A DNA stretch of 64,000 nt from Flavobacterium sp. 270. Lineage in GTDB: Bacteria > Bacteroidota > Bacteroidia > Flavobacteriales > Flavobacteriaceae. A program made the position numbers and the translations under genes. Position 1 is the first letter of the stretch, and each line of letters starts with the position of its first letter. The notes below the pieces were generated by a model, which was given only the letters and a program-made list of their open reading frames with translations, made no database searches and was not told where the DNA came from. This document shows positions 33,226 through 43,105 of the stretch, in pieces. The DNA lies in the NCBI RefSeq assembly GCF_004368785.1, contig NZ_SODM01000007.1, forward strand, positions 248,001 to 312,000, in the 5' to 3' direction.

Positions 33226-35172
33226 TTATTTACTGACTTTATATTTTTCGTTTGCAGTTATCATTTCCCAATTATCGGTTCTGAATGGCGATGCGGGAAA
33301 TTTTTCTTTGTTGTAAAGATTTATATTCGTGTCGTCGTCTGCCCAGCCGTAATGTACAGCAACGGGATTTTGAACCTGATCGCTGGAAACGATTATTTTA
33401 TTGTCTTTTATTATCGATTTTGCGGCATGAAAAATTTTGTCTTCTCCAGCGATTTCGAAACCTTTTAATTCAGCGTTATTTGGTGTTGATAGTCCGCTTC
33501 CAGTATTATCGAAAGTCAGAATAATTTGGTTTCCTTTTATTTCCTGAGATTTGTAAGTTGGACCGCTGTAAACTTGTTTTTTACCGTAAACATTATTTAA
33601 TGCAATTGCTGCCAAACGTAAACCGACATCTTGTTTGTTGGTTGGGTGAATGTCTTTTGCGTTCCCAATATCGGTTGTAACAGCCATTCCCGTGTTTGGT
33701 AATTTTAAGGTTTCTTGTTGTGCTTCGCGAAGTTCTGCCCAACGGCTTCCTTTTTGGCTGTTGCCGCCAAACTCGTCAAAAGTGGCCAATTGCACAAAGT
33801 AGAAAGGAAAATTGCCTTGTTTGAATTTTGTTCTCCAATCTGTAATCATTAACGGAAATGCTTTTTTGTATTCTTTTGCTCTCCAGACATTGGCCTCGCC
33901 CTGATACCATAAAACACCTTGAAATGCATACGGAACCAGCGGATTTACCATTGCATTATATAATAATGATGGATAACTATTTGGCGAAAGTGATGTTTTT
34001 ACGACAATTACTCTAAATTTCCAATTTCCGTCAAGCGGAATAACTTTACTTCCGATGGTTAATTTTAAATCTTCTTTTTCTCCGTAAATGCCGCCACCGC
34101 CACTGTTGTCTACAATTCTTACGGCGATTACATTTTTTCCTTCTTTTAAAATATTATCTGGAATTGAGTACACTCTTTTAAGATCGTATTGTGTGTTTTT
34201 TCCAACCTCGATTCCGTTTACATACGTAATGTCTTCGTCGTCGATTTTTGCAAGGCTTAAAATGGCTTTATTTTTTAGGTCTTCGGCAGTTAATGTAATG
34301 GTTTTACGCATCCAGACTACGCCGTCTAAATCTCCTAGAGGTTGATTTTCCCATAAACTTGGCGTGTTTAGTTGGCCCCAAGCTGTATCGTTGAAATCTA
34401 AATCTTTAAAAGTATTTTCGTTTACTGTACTTACTTCTGTTCCCTGAATCTTTTCGACTCTTTTTTTCATTTTTTGCGCGTACATTTTTGAGATCGAATC
34501 CATGTTTAAAACCGGAACATCTGCAATCATAGCTTTAAATTCATTGCTGTTTTGAAATGCTTCGCGACTTGTCCAGGTTTCTACGTTTGTGCCTCCCCAG
34601 GAAGTGTTGATGATTCCGATTGGGATTTTTAATTCTGCATATAATTTTTTAGCGAAAAAATAACCTACTGCTGTAAAATTGCCAACGTTTTCTTTGTTGG
34701 AAACTTCCCATTTTGCCGATTTTAAATCGTCTTTTGGCTTTCCGCTTAAATCTTGTGCAACACCAAAATGACGAATCATTGGATAATTTGAATCTGCAAT
34801 TTCTTTCTGGGCATTTATGGTTTTAAAAACCTGAAATTCCATATTCGATTGTCCGCTGCAAATCCAGACTTCGCCAACCAAAACATCTTTTATTGTGATT
34901 TTGTTTTTTCCTGTAATGATTAATTCGAATGGACCGCCGGCTTTTTCGGCATTTAAATTTACGATCCATTTTCCGTTTTTGTCGGCTTGAATGGTTTTGG
35001 TTTGTTTGTTGAATTTAACTTCGACTTTTTCATTTGGATCTGCCCAGCCCCAAACCGGAATTTCTTTATTGCGCTGCAAAACCATTCCGTCTGAAAAAAC
35101 CAAAGGCATTTTTACATTTGCATTTGCAATTATGCTGACGAATAAAAAAAGAAAGATTATTTGCTTTTTCAT
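33226..35172 (-). CDS. SGNH-type sialate O-acetylesterase-like carbohydrate esterase
   Basis: The 648-residue protein has a signal peptide (residues 1-18, SIIANA) and the SASA/DUF303-type esterase fold. The catalytic Ser is in WICSGQSNMEFQVF (about residue 109), with WGGTNVETWTSREAF, WYQGEANVW, and the late DIHPTNKQDVGLRLA carrying Asp and His. A beta-sandwich insertion lies at about 250-380. Such enzymes in xyloglucan PULs (CE20-type) remove acetyl groups from galactosyl side chains. Confidence 0.88.
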   Translation of the reverse strand: MKKQIIFLFLFVSIIANANVKMPLVFSDGMVLQRNKEIPVWGWADPNEKVEVKFNKQTKTIQADKNGKWIVNLNAEKAGGPFELIITGKNKITIKDVLVGEVWICSGQSNMEFQVFKTINAQKEIADSNYPMIRHFGVAQDLSGKPKDDLKSAKWEVSNKENVGNFTAVGYFFAKKLYAELKIPIGIINTSWGGTNVETWTSREAFQNSNEFKAMIADVPVLNMDSISKMYAQKMKKRVEKIQGTEVSTVNENTFKDLDFNDTAWGQLNTPSLWENQPLGDLDGVVWMRKTITLTAEDLKNKAILSLAKIDDEDITYVNGIEVGKNTQYDLKRVYSIPDNILKEGKNVIAVRIVDNSGGGGIYGEKEDLKLTIGSKVIPLDGNWKFRVIVVKTSLSPNSYPSLLYNAMVNPLVPYAFQGVLWYQGEANVWRAKEYKKAFPLMITDWRTKFKQGNFPFYFVQLATFDEFGGNSQKGSRWAELREAQQETLKLPNTGMAVTTDIGNAKDIHPTNKQDVGLRLAAIALNNVYGKKQVYSGPTYKSQEIKGNQIILTFDNTGSGLSTPNNAELKGFEIAGEDKIFHAAKSIIKDNKIIVSSDQVQNPVAVHYGWADDDTNINLYNKEKFPASPFRTDNWEMITANEKYKVSK

Positions 35173-35189
35173 AGTTGTAAATTGTTTTA

Positions 35190-35267
35190 AACCATATAAG
35201 TGATATAAGAAAATTTAAGTTTAGATTCAATTCTGCGCTTATGTTTTCTTATATCACTTATATGGTT
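35190..35267. repeat. 24-bp perfect inverted repeat between acetylesterase and GH5 genes
   Basis: AACCATATAAGTGATATAAG plus AAAA (35190-35213) is exactly mirrored at 35244-35267. The same word AACCATATAAGTGAT forms the repeat at 36549-36616 on the other side of the GH5 gene. Confidence 0.8.
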
Positions 35268-35282
35268 AATTTATTTATTTTT

Positions 35283-36518
35283 TTACTGCAAGCCTTCTAT
35301 CATGGCGCTTAATGCCTGAGTATCGAAGACAGTATTGTTACTTCTATTGATAATTCCAAAACCATTGTTACCAAGATTTCCTTCGTCCCAATAAAAAGGT
35401 AATAAGCCATTTGCTTTTGCTTGTTTTACAACCGTTTTAAGATAATAGGCTCTAGATTTTAGATGTAAAGTTAACGCATCTCCGGTTAAACTCGATCTGC
35501 GGATTGCTCCAAATTCTCCTAACAAAACCGGAATTCCTTTGTCTACAAATTGAGTTTTCATTAATTTAAAATTCTTTTCTAAATCGGCTTCTTCTCCCCA
35601 AGTTGCATTTCGCTCTGTATCGGTTGTCGAGTGATAATTGGCTCCCCAATAATAAAACATTTTTCCCCAAGATTCGTCTTTGGTTAAACCTCCAAAATTC
35701 CACGGTGCATAATAATGAACTTCGACCATCATTCGGCTTGTGGCTTTATCAGTTGGTAATGTTGTCATTAATTTATTGGTTTTTTCGATGTCTGTTGTTG
35801 GACCTTGAACTACTAATGTACGATATGAGTTTTTTCCGCCTGTAGAACGAACGGCATCTATAAAAGTTTGGTGATAAGATGTTAAAACTGCCATTTGTGT
35901 CGCATCTTCAACTGCTGGTTCGTTGGCGCTTGCAAAAAGTAAATGTTCGTCAAAGCCGCGTAAAGTTGTTGCGATTTGTTCCCAAAAGGCTTTTTGTTTG
36001 GCGTTGTTTTCTACTTTTTTGGCTTCGGTAATATTGTTTTCCAGCCAGCCACCGTCCCAGTGAATGTTAACAACAACATACATATCATTGTCTACACAGT
36101 ATTGCACGACTTCTTTGACTCTGTTTAGCCAATCAGCTTTGATCTTTGCTGTTGATGAGTTTTCCATATTTTGATTCCAGGAACATGGAATTCTTATGGC
36201 ATTAAAACCATTTGCTTTTACGGCATCAATTAAGGATTTGGTTACTTTTGGATTTCCCCATGCAGTTTCTCCGCCGGTTGCTTCTAAAGTATTACCAATA
36301 TTCCAGCCGAGTTTTATTTTTGATGCTAATTGTACGGCTGTACTTCCCATTCCTGATGCATCTGCCGGAATTGGATTTGTATTGTAACTCGGATATAATC
36401 CAACTGTTTCCGGAACTGTTATTTCTGCTGTTTCTTTATCTGAACTGCAGGCAAAAACACCTCCAAAAAAGATAAAAAACACGGCAGTTATGAAGTAATC
36501 TTTGATTGTTTTTTTCAT
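35283..36518 (-). CDS. GH5 endo-glucanase lipoprotein (likely GH5_4 xyloglucanase)
   Basis: The 411-residue protein has a lipobox (FGGVFACSSD, Cys at about 24). The GH5 fold has GWNIGNTLEATGGETAWGN, NAIRIPCSWNQ, VVNIHWDGGW, FASANEPAVED with the acid/base Glu, VEVHYYAPW, and VLLGEFGAI with the nucleophile Glu. The GWNLGNT-type start and GxTAWGNP are marks of subfamily GH5_4, which includes endo-xyloglucanases. As a surface lipoprotein it would cut the beta-1,4-glucan backbone outside the cell. The gene is bracketed by related inverted repeats. Confidence 0.93.
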   Translation of the reverse strand: MKKTIKDYFITAVFFIFFGGVFACSSDKETAEITVPETVGLYPSYNTNPIPADASGMGSTAVQLASKIKLGWNIGNTLEATGGETAWGNPKVTKSLIDAVKANGFNAIRIPCSWNQNMENSSTAKIKADWLNRVKEVVQYCVDNDMYVVVNIHWDGGWLENNITEAKKVENNAKQKAFWEQIATTLRGFDEHLLFASANEPAVEDATQMAVLTSYHQTFIDAVRSTGGKNSYRTLVVQGPTTDIEKTNKLMTTLPTDKATSRMMVEVHYYAPWNFGGLTKDESWGKMFYYWGANYHSTTDTERNATWGEEADLEKNFKLMKTQFVDKGIPVLLGEFGAIRRSSLTGDALTLHLKSRAYYLKTVVKQAKANGLLPFYWDEGNLGNNGFGIINRSNNTVFDTQALSAMIEGLQ

Positions 36519-36548
36519 TTTAAACTTAAAATTTGGTTTGCTTAATTT

Positions 36549-36616
36549 AAACCATATAAGTGATGTAAGGAATTATAAGTTTGGTTTTAAATGAACTTAT
36601 ATCACTTATATGGTTT
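36549..36616. repeat. Inverted repeat between GH5 and GH3 genes
   Basis: AAACCATATAAGTGAT (36549-36564) is exactly mirrored at 36601-36616. The word is shared with the repeat at 35190-35267. Confidence 0.75.
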
Positions 36617-36626
36617 TAAAAAAAAA

Positions 36627-38864
36627 TTACTTGATTGTTACCGGGATTTCTTTTTTGATGTCTCTTGAAGAATTTCCTAGTTTCAGAATGTATTTTCCGG
36701 GTTCAACGGTCCATTTTTTAGTCGCAACATCGTAATATGCTAATTCTTTTACCGGAACTTTTATTGTTACTGTATTCGAACTTCCTGCTTTTACGTCTGT
36801 TTTTTGGAAACCTTTAAGTTCTTGCGCTGCACGTGTAATTTTTGAACCTGATTTTGAAGAATACAATTGTACTACTTCTTTTCCGTCAACTTTTCCGGTG
36901 TTTTTTACTTCAACAGAAACTTCAATTACATCGTTTTGTGCGTATTCTGTTTTGTCTGCTTTAGCATTATCAAAAGAAAAAGTGGTGTACGATAATCCGA
37001 ATCCGAAAGGATATAATGGTGCTATATTTTTGGTATCAAACCAACGGTAACCGATCAAAATTCCTTCGACATAATTTACGATTTTATCTCCAGGGAAACT
37101 TTTTGTAGCGTGTGCAGGAGAATCCATAATGTTTTTAGGCATTGTCCACGGCAATTTTCCTGACGGATTTACTTTTCCTAACAATACATCTGCTAATGCA
37201 TTTCCGCCTTCAGAACCATTAAACCAGCTCCAAACCAAAGCTTTCGTTTTTTGACTTACTTCATTTACATCAAAAGGAGCGCCGGCAATCATAACAACGA
37301 TTGTTCTTGGGTTTACTGCCATTACTTTTTTGATTAATTCTTCTTGTCCAAAAGGCAAATGTAAATCTCTACGATCTGAAGCTTCTGTTTCGTAATCGCG
37401 GTTTGAACCTGCAAAAATGATTGCAACATCAGAATTTTTAGCGGCTTCTACTGCTTCCTGAACTTTTGCATCATCCAATTTATCGATTGTAACTGGTCCT
37501 GTAGAAGTAATATTTCCTAAGTTTCCTTTATTTCTTTCGTCATAACGCTCTAAATATCCTTCTGCATAATTAATTTTTATTGAAGAAGGCAATCTGTTTT
37601 TAAGACCATCAAGCGGTGTAACTTCTCTTTTTGTTTTTACTCCGGCACCAAATCCGCCAAGTGCATTTTTCTTGGTTGCGTTGTTCCCGATTACGGCAAT
37701 CGATTTTACGCCGTCCAATTTTAATGGAAGCGTATTGTTTTCGTTTTTCAACAATACAATTGCTTCTGCTGCAATTTTGTATGCATCTTGATAATGTGCT
37801 TCTGTTGCAATACTTCCCTTTGCACGCGTTCCGCCTCCCATTGCTTTAACTTGAAATAAAACTCTCAAAATACGTTTTACATGCAGATTAATTTCAGCTT
37901 CAGAAACTTCTCCAGATTTTACTGCTGCTAATAATTTATCGGCAAGAAAAAATTCATTGAACGGTTTTGGAGTTCCCATTTCGATATCCAAACCATTTTT
38001 TAATGTTTTTGCTGTAGAATGTACTGCAGCCCAATCTGAAACTACAATTCCTTTAAATCCCCATTCGTCACGAAGGATTTTATTCAGCATATAATCGTTT
38101 TCACATAGATATTCGCCTCTAAATTTGTTGTAAGCGCCCATTATAGCATACGATTTTGCTTCTTTTATTGAAGCTTCAAATGCTGGAAGATAAATTTCGC
38201 GAAGTGTACGTTCGTCAATTTGTACATCGACAAAATCACGATTCGTTTCCTGATTGTTTGCTGCGAAATGTTTTACACACGCCATAACGTCTTTTTCCTG
38301 CAAACCAACGATCAACGGCACCGCAATTTTTTTATTCAAAAACGGATCTTCAGACATATATTCATACGTACGTCCTCCAAGCGGCGTTCTTACCATATTT
38401 ATGGCTGGCGAAAGTAACATGTCTTTGTCTCTGGCACGTAATTCTTCTCCTAAACTGGCTCCGAAAGTATGTGCCATCGCAGTATTAAAAGTTGCTGCCA
38501 AAGCACCGCCCGCAGGATAATAAGTTGCAAAATCATTTGTTAATCCAGCTGGCGCCCAGTTGTCGCGCGAGATTTCTTCACGAACTCCCAAAGGTCCGTC
38601 TGCCATTTTTAATTCTGGAATTCCTAAACGTTTTACGCCAGCGTTGGCAAACATACTATTACCGTGAAGCATTCCAACTTTTTCTTCGATTGTCATTTGA
38701 GCAATCAATTTGTCTATTTCGGCATCATGTTCAGTACCGATTTCTTTTCCTATATATTCTTCGGTCTGTGCTGCTTCTGAAGTCGTAGATTGCGTATCGT
38801 TTTTACAAGATGCAAATAATACAAAAGTCAATGCTGCCGAAAGGTATATCATTTTGTTTTTCAT
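36627..38864 (-). CDS. bglX: GH3 beta-glucosidase lipoprotein
   Basis: The 745-residue protein has a lipobox (FVLFASCK, Cys20). Its GH3 barrel contains MADGPLGVRE, MACVKHFAANNQETNRD (KH motif near 199), and the nucleophile Asp277 in IVVSDWAAVHST. The alpha/beta sandwich and fibronectin III-like C-terminal domain follow (GKVDGKEVVQLYSS). It releases glucose from the non-reducing ends of xylose-free cello-oligosaccharides in the periplasm, after alpha-xylosidase action. Confidence 0.93.
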   Translation of the reverse strand: MKNKMIYLSAALTFVLFASCKNDTQSTTSEAAQTEEYIGKEIGTEHDAEIDKLIAQMTIEEKVGMLHGNSMFANAGVKRLGIPELKMADGPLGVREEISRDNWAPAGLTNDFATYYPAGGALAATFNTAMAHTFGASLGEELRARDKDMLLSPAINMVRTPLGGRTYEYMSEDPFLNKKIAVPLIVGLQEKDVMACVKHFAANNQETNRDFVDVQIDERTLREIYLPAFEASIKEAKSYAIMGAYNKFRGEYLCENDYMLNKILRDEWGFKGIVVSDWAAVHSTAKTLKNGLDIEMGTPKPFNEFFLADKLLAAVKSGEVSEAEINLHVKRILRVLFQVKAMGGGTRAKGSIATEAHYQDAYKIAAEAIVLLKNENNTLPLKLDGVKSIAVIGNNATKKNALGGFGAGVKTKREVTPLDGLKNRLPSSIKINYAEGYLERYDERNKGNLGNITSTGPVTIDKLDDAKVQEAVEAAKNSDVAIIFAGSNRDYETEASDRRDLHLPFGQEELIKKVMAVNPRTIVVMIAGAPFDVNEVSQKTKALVWSWFNGSEGGNALADVLLGKVNPSGKLPWTMPKNIMDSPAHATKSFPGDKIVNYVEGILIGYRWFDTKNIAPLYPFGFGLSYTTFSFDNAKADKTEYAQNDVIEVSVEVKNTGKVDGKEVVQLYSSKSGSKITRAAQELKGFQKTDVKAGSSNTVTIKVPVKELAYYDVATKKWTVEPGKYILKLGNSSRDIKKEIPVTIK

Positions 38865-38965
38865 AGATAATAGTTAGATTTTTTAGCTTTAAAGATTCTG
38901 AATCCTCACTCCACCTCTTTAAATACAGTTAATAATTTATTGTTTTTGTGGTTTTTTGTGGTCTA

Positions 38966-40522
38966 TTATTGTTTAATAAAATTAAGAAATACAACGTCAT
39001 TTTCTTTAATTTTAAATTCTCTACTAAACGTTCCTTTTGTGTCAATTGTAACTTTTTCTGTTGAAATTGGTGCGCCGTTATTTTTGGTTTTTATTGAATT
39101 TACCTGCTGGCGAGTTAATTGGCTTGGTTTATTCATAGCCAGATAATCCGCGTAAGCGTCGTTTACTTTATAACCAACTTTGTAAATTTCTAAAGTATAT
39201 TTTCCTTTTTGCAATCCGTCAATTTCAATTTTCACCGTTCCTTTTTCTTTTGATGGAAGATCCTGAACATAATACGTTTGATTCCAAACTTTTTCTCCGG
39301 GATGCGTATTTGTAAAATCCCAAAACAAAAGCTGTACATTACCTTTTACATTTTTTGATGCCCAAGAAGAAGTATCTTGATTTTGAAGTTCTGTTTCGCC
39401 CAATTTATTTAGTAATGAATAAGAAAAATAAGCCGGTTTTTTAATTCCTTGCGTACTTAGTAAACCAAAACCGCCGTGAAAAGGTGTGAATCTTGGACCT
39501 GCTTCTTCAAAAATATCGGTAAAAACCCAATACGACATAGAGTTTGCAGCATTGCCAACTTGTTTTAATTTCTGCAGAATATAAGCGGCAGAGTGGTAAC
39601 TATCGTGAATTGGATCTGCGGGCGTATAAGAGGAACTCCATTCTGTGTAATGCAATTCTAAATTTGGTTTAGCCGAATTGCTAATCTGCTTGCGCGAATT
39701 GATAACGTCACCGCTAATACTATTTTGATCTTGACTTAGAACTGTTCCAGAAGTTCCGAATTCGTCTAAATATCCTTGATTTACGCCATAAGTATGTGTC
39801 GAAATAAAATCTAACGGAACATTATTTTTTGCACAAAAATCAATCGTTTCGGGAACCCATCCTGCTCCGGCTGTTGCTGGTCCGCCTACTTTGTAAGCTG
39901 GATTTACGGTTTTAATACCGCGTGCTGCATATTCGTATAATTTGAAATAATCGGCTTGTGTTCCTGTCCAAAATCCCGGTGAAAGATTGGGTTCGTTCCA
40001 AACTTCAAAATACCATGTTTTTACTTCTTCATCTCCATAACGTTCTTTAAAATGCTGTGTTAGATTTTTTATTAAATCTTCCCATTTTTTATAATCTTTT
40101 GGTGGCGTAACATTGCCGCGCCACCAAAAAATGGTTTCTTTTCCGCTCGCTAATGCATTTGGCATAAAACCTAATTCTACAAATGGTTTCATTTTTAGAC
40201 TCACAATATAATCGAATAAAACATCAACGTATTGATAATTGTATTCTGGATTTCCTTTTGAATCTTCTCTGTAAACCGCCATATCATCAGACAATAAACC
40301 ATGAAACCGAATGTATTTAAAATCACATTCTTTTTTCACTAATGCCAATTGTTGCTGCCAGTCTGCACGAAGTCCTTCATTTGCTCTTCCGGCACCAATG
40401 CATTCTTTGAACATGGTGTTTAATTTCCCAGCCGATTTGTTGTAATCAACTTTTATAATTCGGTTTTGACCAATTAAGTGGACTGAACTAATTAAAACTA
40501 CTGCTATTAAAAGTTTTTTCAT
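38966..40522 (-). CDS. GH39-family glycosidase (beta-xylosidase-like)
   Basis: The 518-residue protein has a signal peptide (residues 1-18, VHLIGQ) and GH39 motifs: KYIRFHGLLSDDM, FVELGFMPNALA, WYFEVWNEPNLSPGFW with the acid/base Glu, KVGGPATAGAGW, STHTYG, and LELHYTEWSSSY with the nucleophile Glu. GH39 includes beta-xylosidases, alpha-L-iduronidases and other activities. A GH39 is not a usual member of xyloglucan loci, so its substrate here is open. It could act on xylosyl or arabinosyl side chains. Confidence 0.9.
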   Translation of the reverse strand: MKKLLIAVVLISSVHLIGQNRIIKVDYNKSAGKLNTMFKECIGAGRANEGLRADWQQQLALVKKECDFKYIRFHGLLSDDMAVYREDSKGNPEYNYQYVDVLFDYIVSLKMKPFVELGFMPNALASGKETIFWWRGNVTPPKDYKKWEDLIKNLTQHFKERYGDEEVKTWYFEVWNEPNLSPGFWTGTQADYFKLYEYAARGIKTVNPAYKVGGPATAGAGWVPETIDFCAKNNVPLDFISTHTYGVNQGYLDEFGTSGTVLSQDQNSISGDVINSRKQISNSAKPNLELHYTEWSSSYTPADPIHDSYHSAAYILQKLKQVGNAANSMSYWVFTDIFEEAGPRFTPFHGGFGLLSTQGIKKPAYFSYSLLNKLGETELQNQDTSSWASKNVKGNVQLLFWDFTNTHPGEKVWNQTYYVQDLPSKEKGTVKIEIDGLQKGKYTLEIYKVGYKVNDAYADYLAMNKPSQLTRQQVNSIKTKNNGAPISTEKVTIDTKGTFSREFKIKENDVVFLNFIKQ

Positions 40523-40543
40523 CTGAAAATGGTTTGTTTTTTT

Positions 40544-40707
40544 GCCACAGATTAAAAGGATTTTTTCTTTTCTCTCGCAGATTTAGCAGATCATGCAGAT
40601 TTAAATCTTTTTAACTGTGTATATATTTTTTACTCAGAAAAAATCTCTATGATCTGCTAAATCTGCGAGAGCATAAAAAAATCTTTTTAATCATTTTAAT
40701 CTGTGGC
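40544..40707. repeat. Nested inverted repeats between GH39 and GH97 genes
   Basis: The outer arms GCCACAGATTAAAA (40544-40557) and TTTTAATCTGTGGC (40694-40707) are perfect. Inside them a 23-bp perfect pair lies at 40572-40594 and 40649-40671 (CTCTCGCAGATTTAGCAGAT plus CAT). It fills the 211-base spacer. Confidence 0.8.
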
Positions 40708-40733
40708 TAAATATTTTATTCTCTATAGGATAC

Positions 40734-42734
40734 CTACAATTTTTTGAATCTTACTGCACCACCTCCGGCACCGCCTAATTTCAATTGCAATTTATCTGAA
40801 GCTTTTACAATTTTCTTAGAAATCGCCACTGCTTCCGGATTGTGTTTTTGATCTGTTCCTTCGGCATCTACATAAATTTGTGCTTCGTAACTAAATTTTG
40901 GATCTAAGAATGATAGTGAAACTTCTACATTTCTTGGATTTTCATTTGTTAAAGTTCCCAAATACCAATCGGCGCTGTTTCTGTCTTTTCTTGCTGTTGT
41001 AATGTATTCTCCTATTTTTCCTTCTAAGATTTTAGTGTCTTCCCAATCTGTTGGAACATCTTTTAAGAATTGTAAAGCTGGTTTTCCTTCATAATTTTCC
41101 GGAAGATCTGCCATCATTTGGATTGGTGCATAAATCGTTACATATAAGGCCAACTGTTGTCCTACTGTTCCCTGAATTCTTTTTCCCGGATATCCTTGTT
41201 TTACCTCAACATCAAAAATTCCAGGTGTAAAATCCATTGGTCCGGAAAGTAATCTTGTAAACGGAATAATCGTTAAGTGATTTGGCGGATTTCCTTCGCT
41301 CCAAGCGTTATATTCTTGTCCGCGCGCTGCTTCTCTCGAAATCATATTTGGAAAAGTTCTTCTTTCTCCTGTATCTTTTATTGATTCGTGGTATAAAACG
41401 GCTAAATCATACTGTGCTGCTTTTTCTAAAATGTATCTGAAATAATTTACTCCAAATTGACCGAAGTGCATTTGTTTCATGTTTAATTTTGAACCTACGT
41501 GACCGATTTTTACGGTATGAATTCCTAACTTTTTGTATAAAGCAAATCCTTCATCAACTTCTTTTAAGTAATTGATTAAGTTCGAACCCGTTTCGTGATA
41601 TCCTATTAATTCAACATTTTTACTTTTTCCGTAAGCAACTACTTTATCTAAATCAAAATTATCTGCGCTTTTTGTGAAGCTAAACATGTGCATACGATTT
41701 TCGTACCAGCCTGGTGTCCAGCCTTTGTTCCAGCCTTCAATTAATAAATGATGAAATCCTTCTTTAGCAGTAAAATCAATATATTCTTCCGCATGTTTGG
41801 TTGTTGCACCTTGTTTGTCGCTTTCCCAAAACGTATATTTCCCGATGTGCATTCCCCACCAGATTCCGAAGTATTTATAAGGTTTGAAATAATTCGCGGT
41901 GTTTTTTAATTGGTTTGGCTCATTCAAATTCAAAATCAAATATGAAGTAATTAATTCTCCCGGATTTTCGCCAATTTGAATGGTTCTCCAAGAAGAAGTA
42001 AAAGTATCTTTTACGCGAACTTTTACGCCATCCGCCCACGGCACCAAATCTGATTTTAATTGAGTTCCAGTTGTGTTCACCAAAGTCATACTGGCGAAAT
42101 CATTCAAATTTGCTTCGTGAAAACTTAATGCTAATCCGTTTTTGCTTTCTATTGTTAATGGAGTTAAAACGGTATCAAGCGTACTTACGGGCGCATCTTT
42201 AAAAAGATATTCGTCGCGGTTTTCTCTGTTTGCCGGAATCCACCACGCTTTTCCGTCTTCTTTTAAGTTGAAAGTCGTTTTTTCATCCATAATAAAAATG
42301 CTGTCTTTTACATTTTGTTTTGGATAAACGTATCTAAAAGCAACTCCGTCATCAAAAGCTCTGAACTGAATTTGAAGTTTGCGTTTGTTTCCTGTTTTTT
42401 GCTGTAAATCGACTACCAACTGATTGTAGTGATTTCTGATATTTTTCTTTTCTCCCCAAACCTGTTCCCAAGCTTCATCAAAAGAAGTGTTTTTTACATT
42501 TTTGATTTCAAAATTGGTGCTTAAATCTTCATTTCCTTTTAATAAAAACCCCATATCCGATGGTGTAATCACTTCTGATTTTCCGTGTGATACTGCATAC
42601 TTTGGAGCGTTTTTTACCAATTCGAATTTTATTTTATTCTGGCCGTTCGGCGAAGCCAGTTCGTATGTATTTTTCTGGCTGTATCCAATCGTAATTGAAA
42701 GTAATAAGGCAGGGAGAATTAGACTTTTTTTCAT
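40734..42734 (-). CDS. GH97-family alpha-glycosidase
   Basis: The protein has a signal peptide (MKKSLILPALLLSITIG, then YSQ). I prefer this ATG at 42734 over the upstream in-frame Met at 42752. GH97 motifs include AWWIPANRENRDEY, TFTSSWRTIQIGENPGEL, WWGMHIGKYTFW, KIGHVGSKLNMKQMHFGQF, LYHESIKDTGERRTFPN, REAARGQEYNAW and GPMDFTPGIF. The HES and KIGHVG forms, lacking the KVDF nucleophile Asp of retaining members, suggest the inverting SusB-like branch (alpha-glucosidase type). This is unexpected in a xyloglucan locus. Confidence 0.9.
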   Translation of the reverse strand: MKKSLILPALLLSITIGYSQKNTYELASPNGQNKIKFELVKNAPKYAVSHGKSEVITPSDMGFLLKGNEDLSTNFEIKNVKNTSFDEAWEQVWGEKKNIRNHYNQLVVDLQQKTGNKRKLQIQFRAFDDGVAFRYVYPKQNVKDSIFIMDEKTTFNLKEDGKAWWIPANRENRDEYLFKDAPVSTLDTVLTPLTIESKNGLALSFHEANLNDFASMTLVNTTGTQLKSDLVPWADGVKVRVKDTFTSSWRTIQIGENPGELITSYLILNLNEPNQLKNTANYFKPYKYFGIWWGMHIGKYTFWESDKQGATTKHAEEYIDFTAKEGFHHLLIEGWNKGWTPGWYENRMHMFSFTKSADNFDLDKVVAYGKSKNVELIGYHETGSNLINYLKEVDEGFALYKKLGIHTVKIGHVGSKLNMKQMHFGQFGVNYFRYILEKAAQYDLAVLYHESIKDTGERRTFPNMISREAARGQEYNAWSEGNPPNHLTIIPFTRLLSGPMDFTPGIFDVEVKQGYPGKRIQGTVGQQLALYVTIYAPIQMMADLPENYEGKPALQFLKDVPTDWEDTKILEGKIGEYITTARKDRNSADWYLGTLTNENPRNVEVSLSFLDPKFSYEAQIYVDAEGTDQKHNPEAVAISKKIVKASDKLQLKLGGAGGGAVRFKKL

Positions 42735-42840
42735 GATATTTTCTTTATTCATAATAATAAATCGGACGAGGCGTGAGCTTTCGCCCGATTTAAAAACTCA
42801 ACAAAAACTTATTTTTTATCCTTTTTGGGATGTTTTTTTT

Positions 42841-43095
42841 GCCACTAATTGCACTAATTTTCACTAATTAAAATTCGTGTAATATTTTTTTAACACATAG
42901 AATCATAGTTCATTGGAATCTTTAAAAAAGGCATTTCATTTGTTTAAATTCACATAGCTATGTGTTAGAAACTAGTTTCTTTTTATTTCCTTTTATTCAC
43001 AAACAAAAACCTATGTTTCTATGTGTTTATTTTTTTAGCCACGAATTACACTAATCTCCACTAATTAAATTCGTGCAATTAGTGTAATTCGTGGC
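42841..43095. repeat. Composite of inverted and direct repeats between GH97 and GH31 genes
   Basis: This gene-free gap of about 350 bases contains an 18-bp perfect pair, GCCACGAATTACACTAAT (43038-43055) with 43078-43095. A direct near-repeat of the left half lies at 42841-42878. A pair AACACATAGAATCATAG (42892-42908) matches CTATGTTTCTATGTGTT (43011-43027). The dispersed element copy B sits at 42887-42972. Confidence 0.75.
42887..42972. repeat. Dispersed intergenic element, copy B
   Basis: TTTTTAACACATAG, AAGGCATTTCATTTGTTTAA and CACATAGCTATGTG align in order with the copy at 28807-28888. The ACACAT start and ATGTGT end can pair. Confidence 0.6.
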
Positions 43096-43105
43096 AAACC
43101 TTTTT

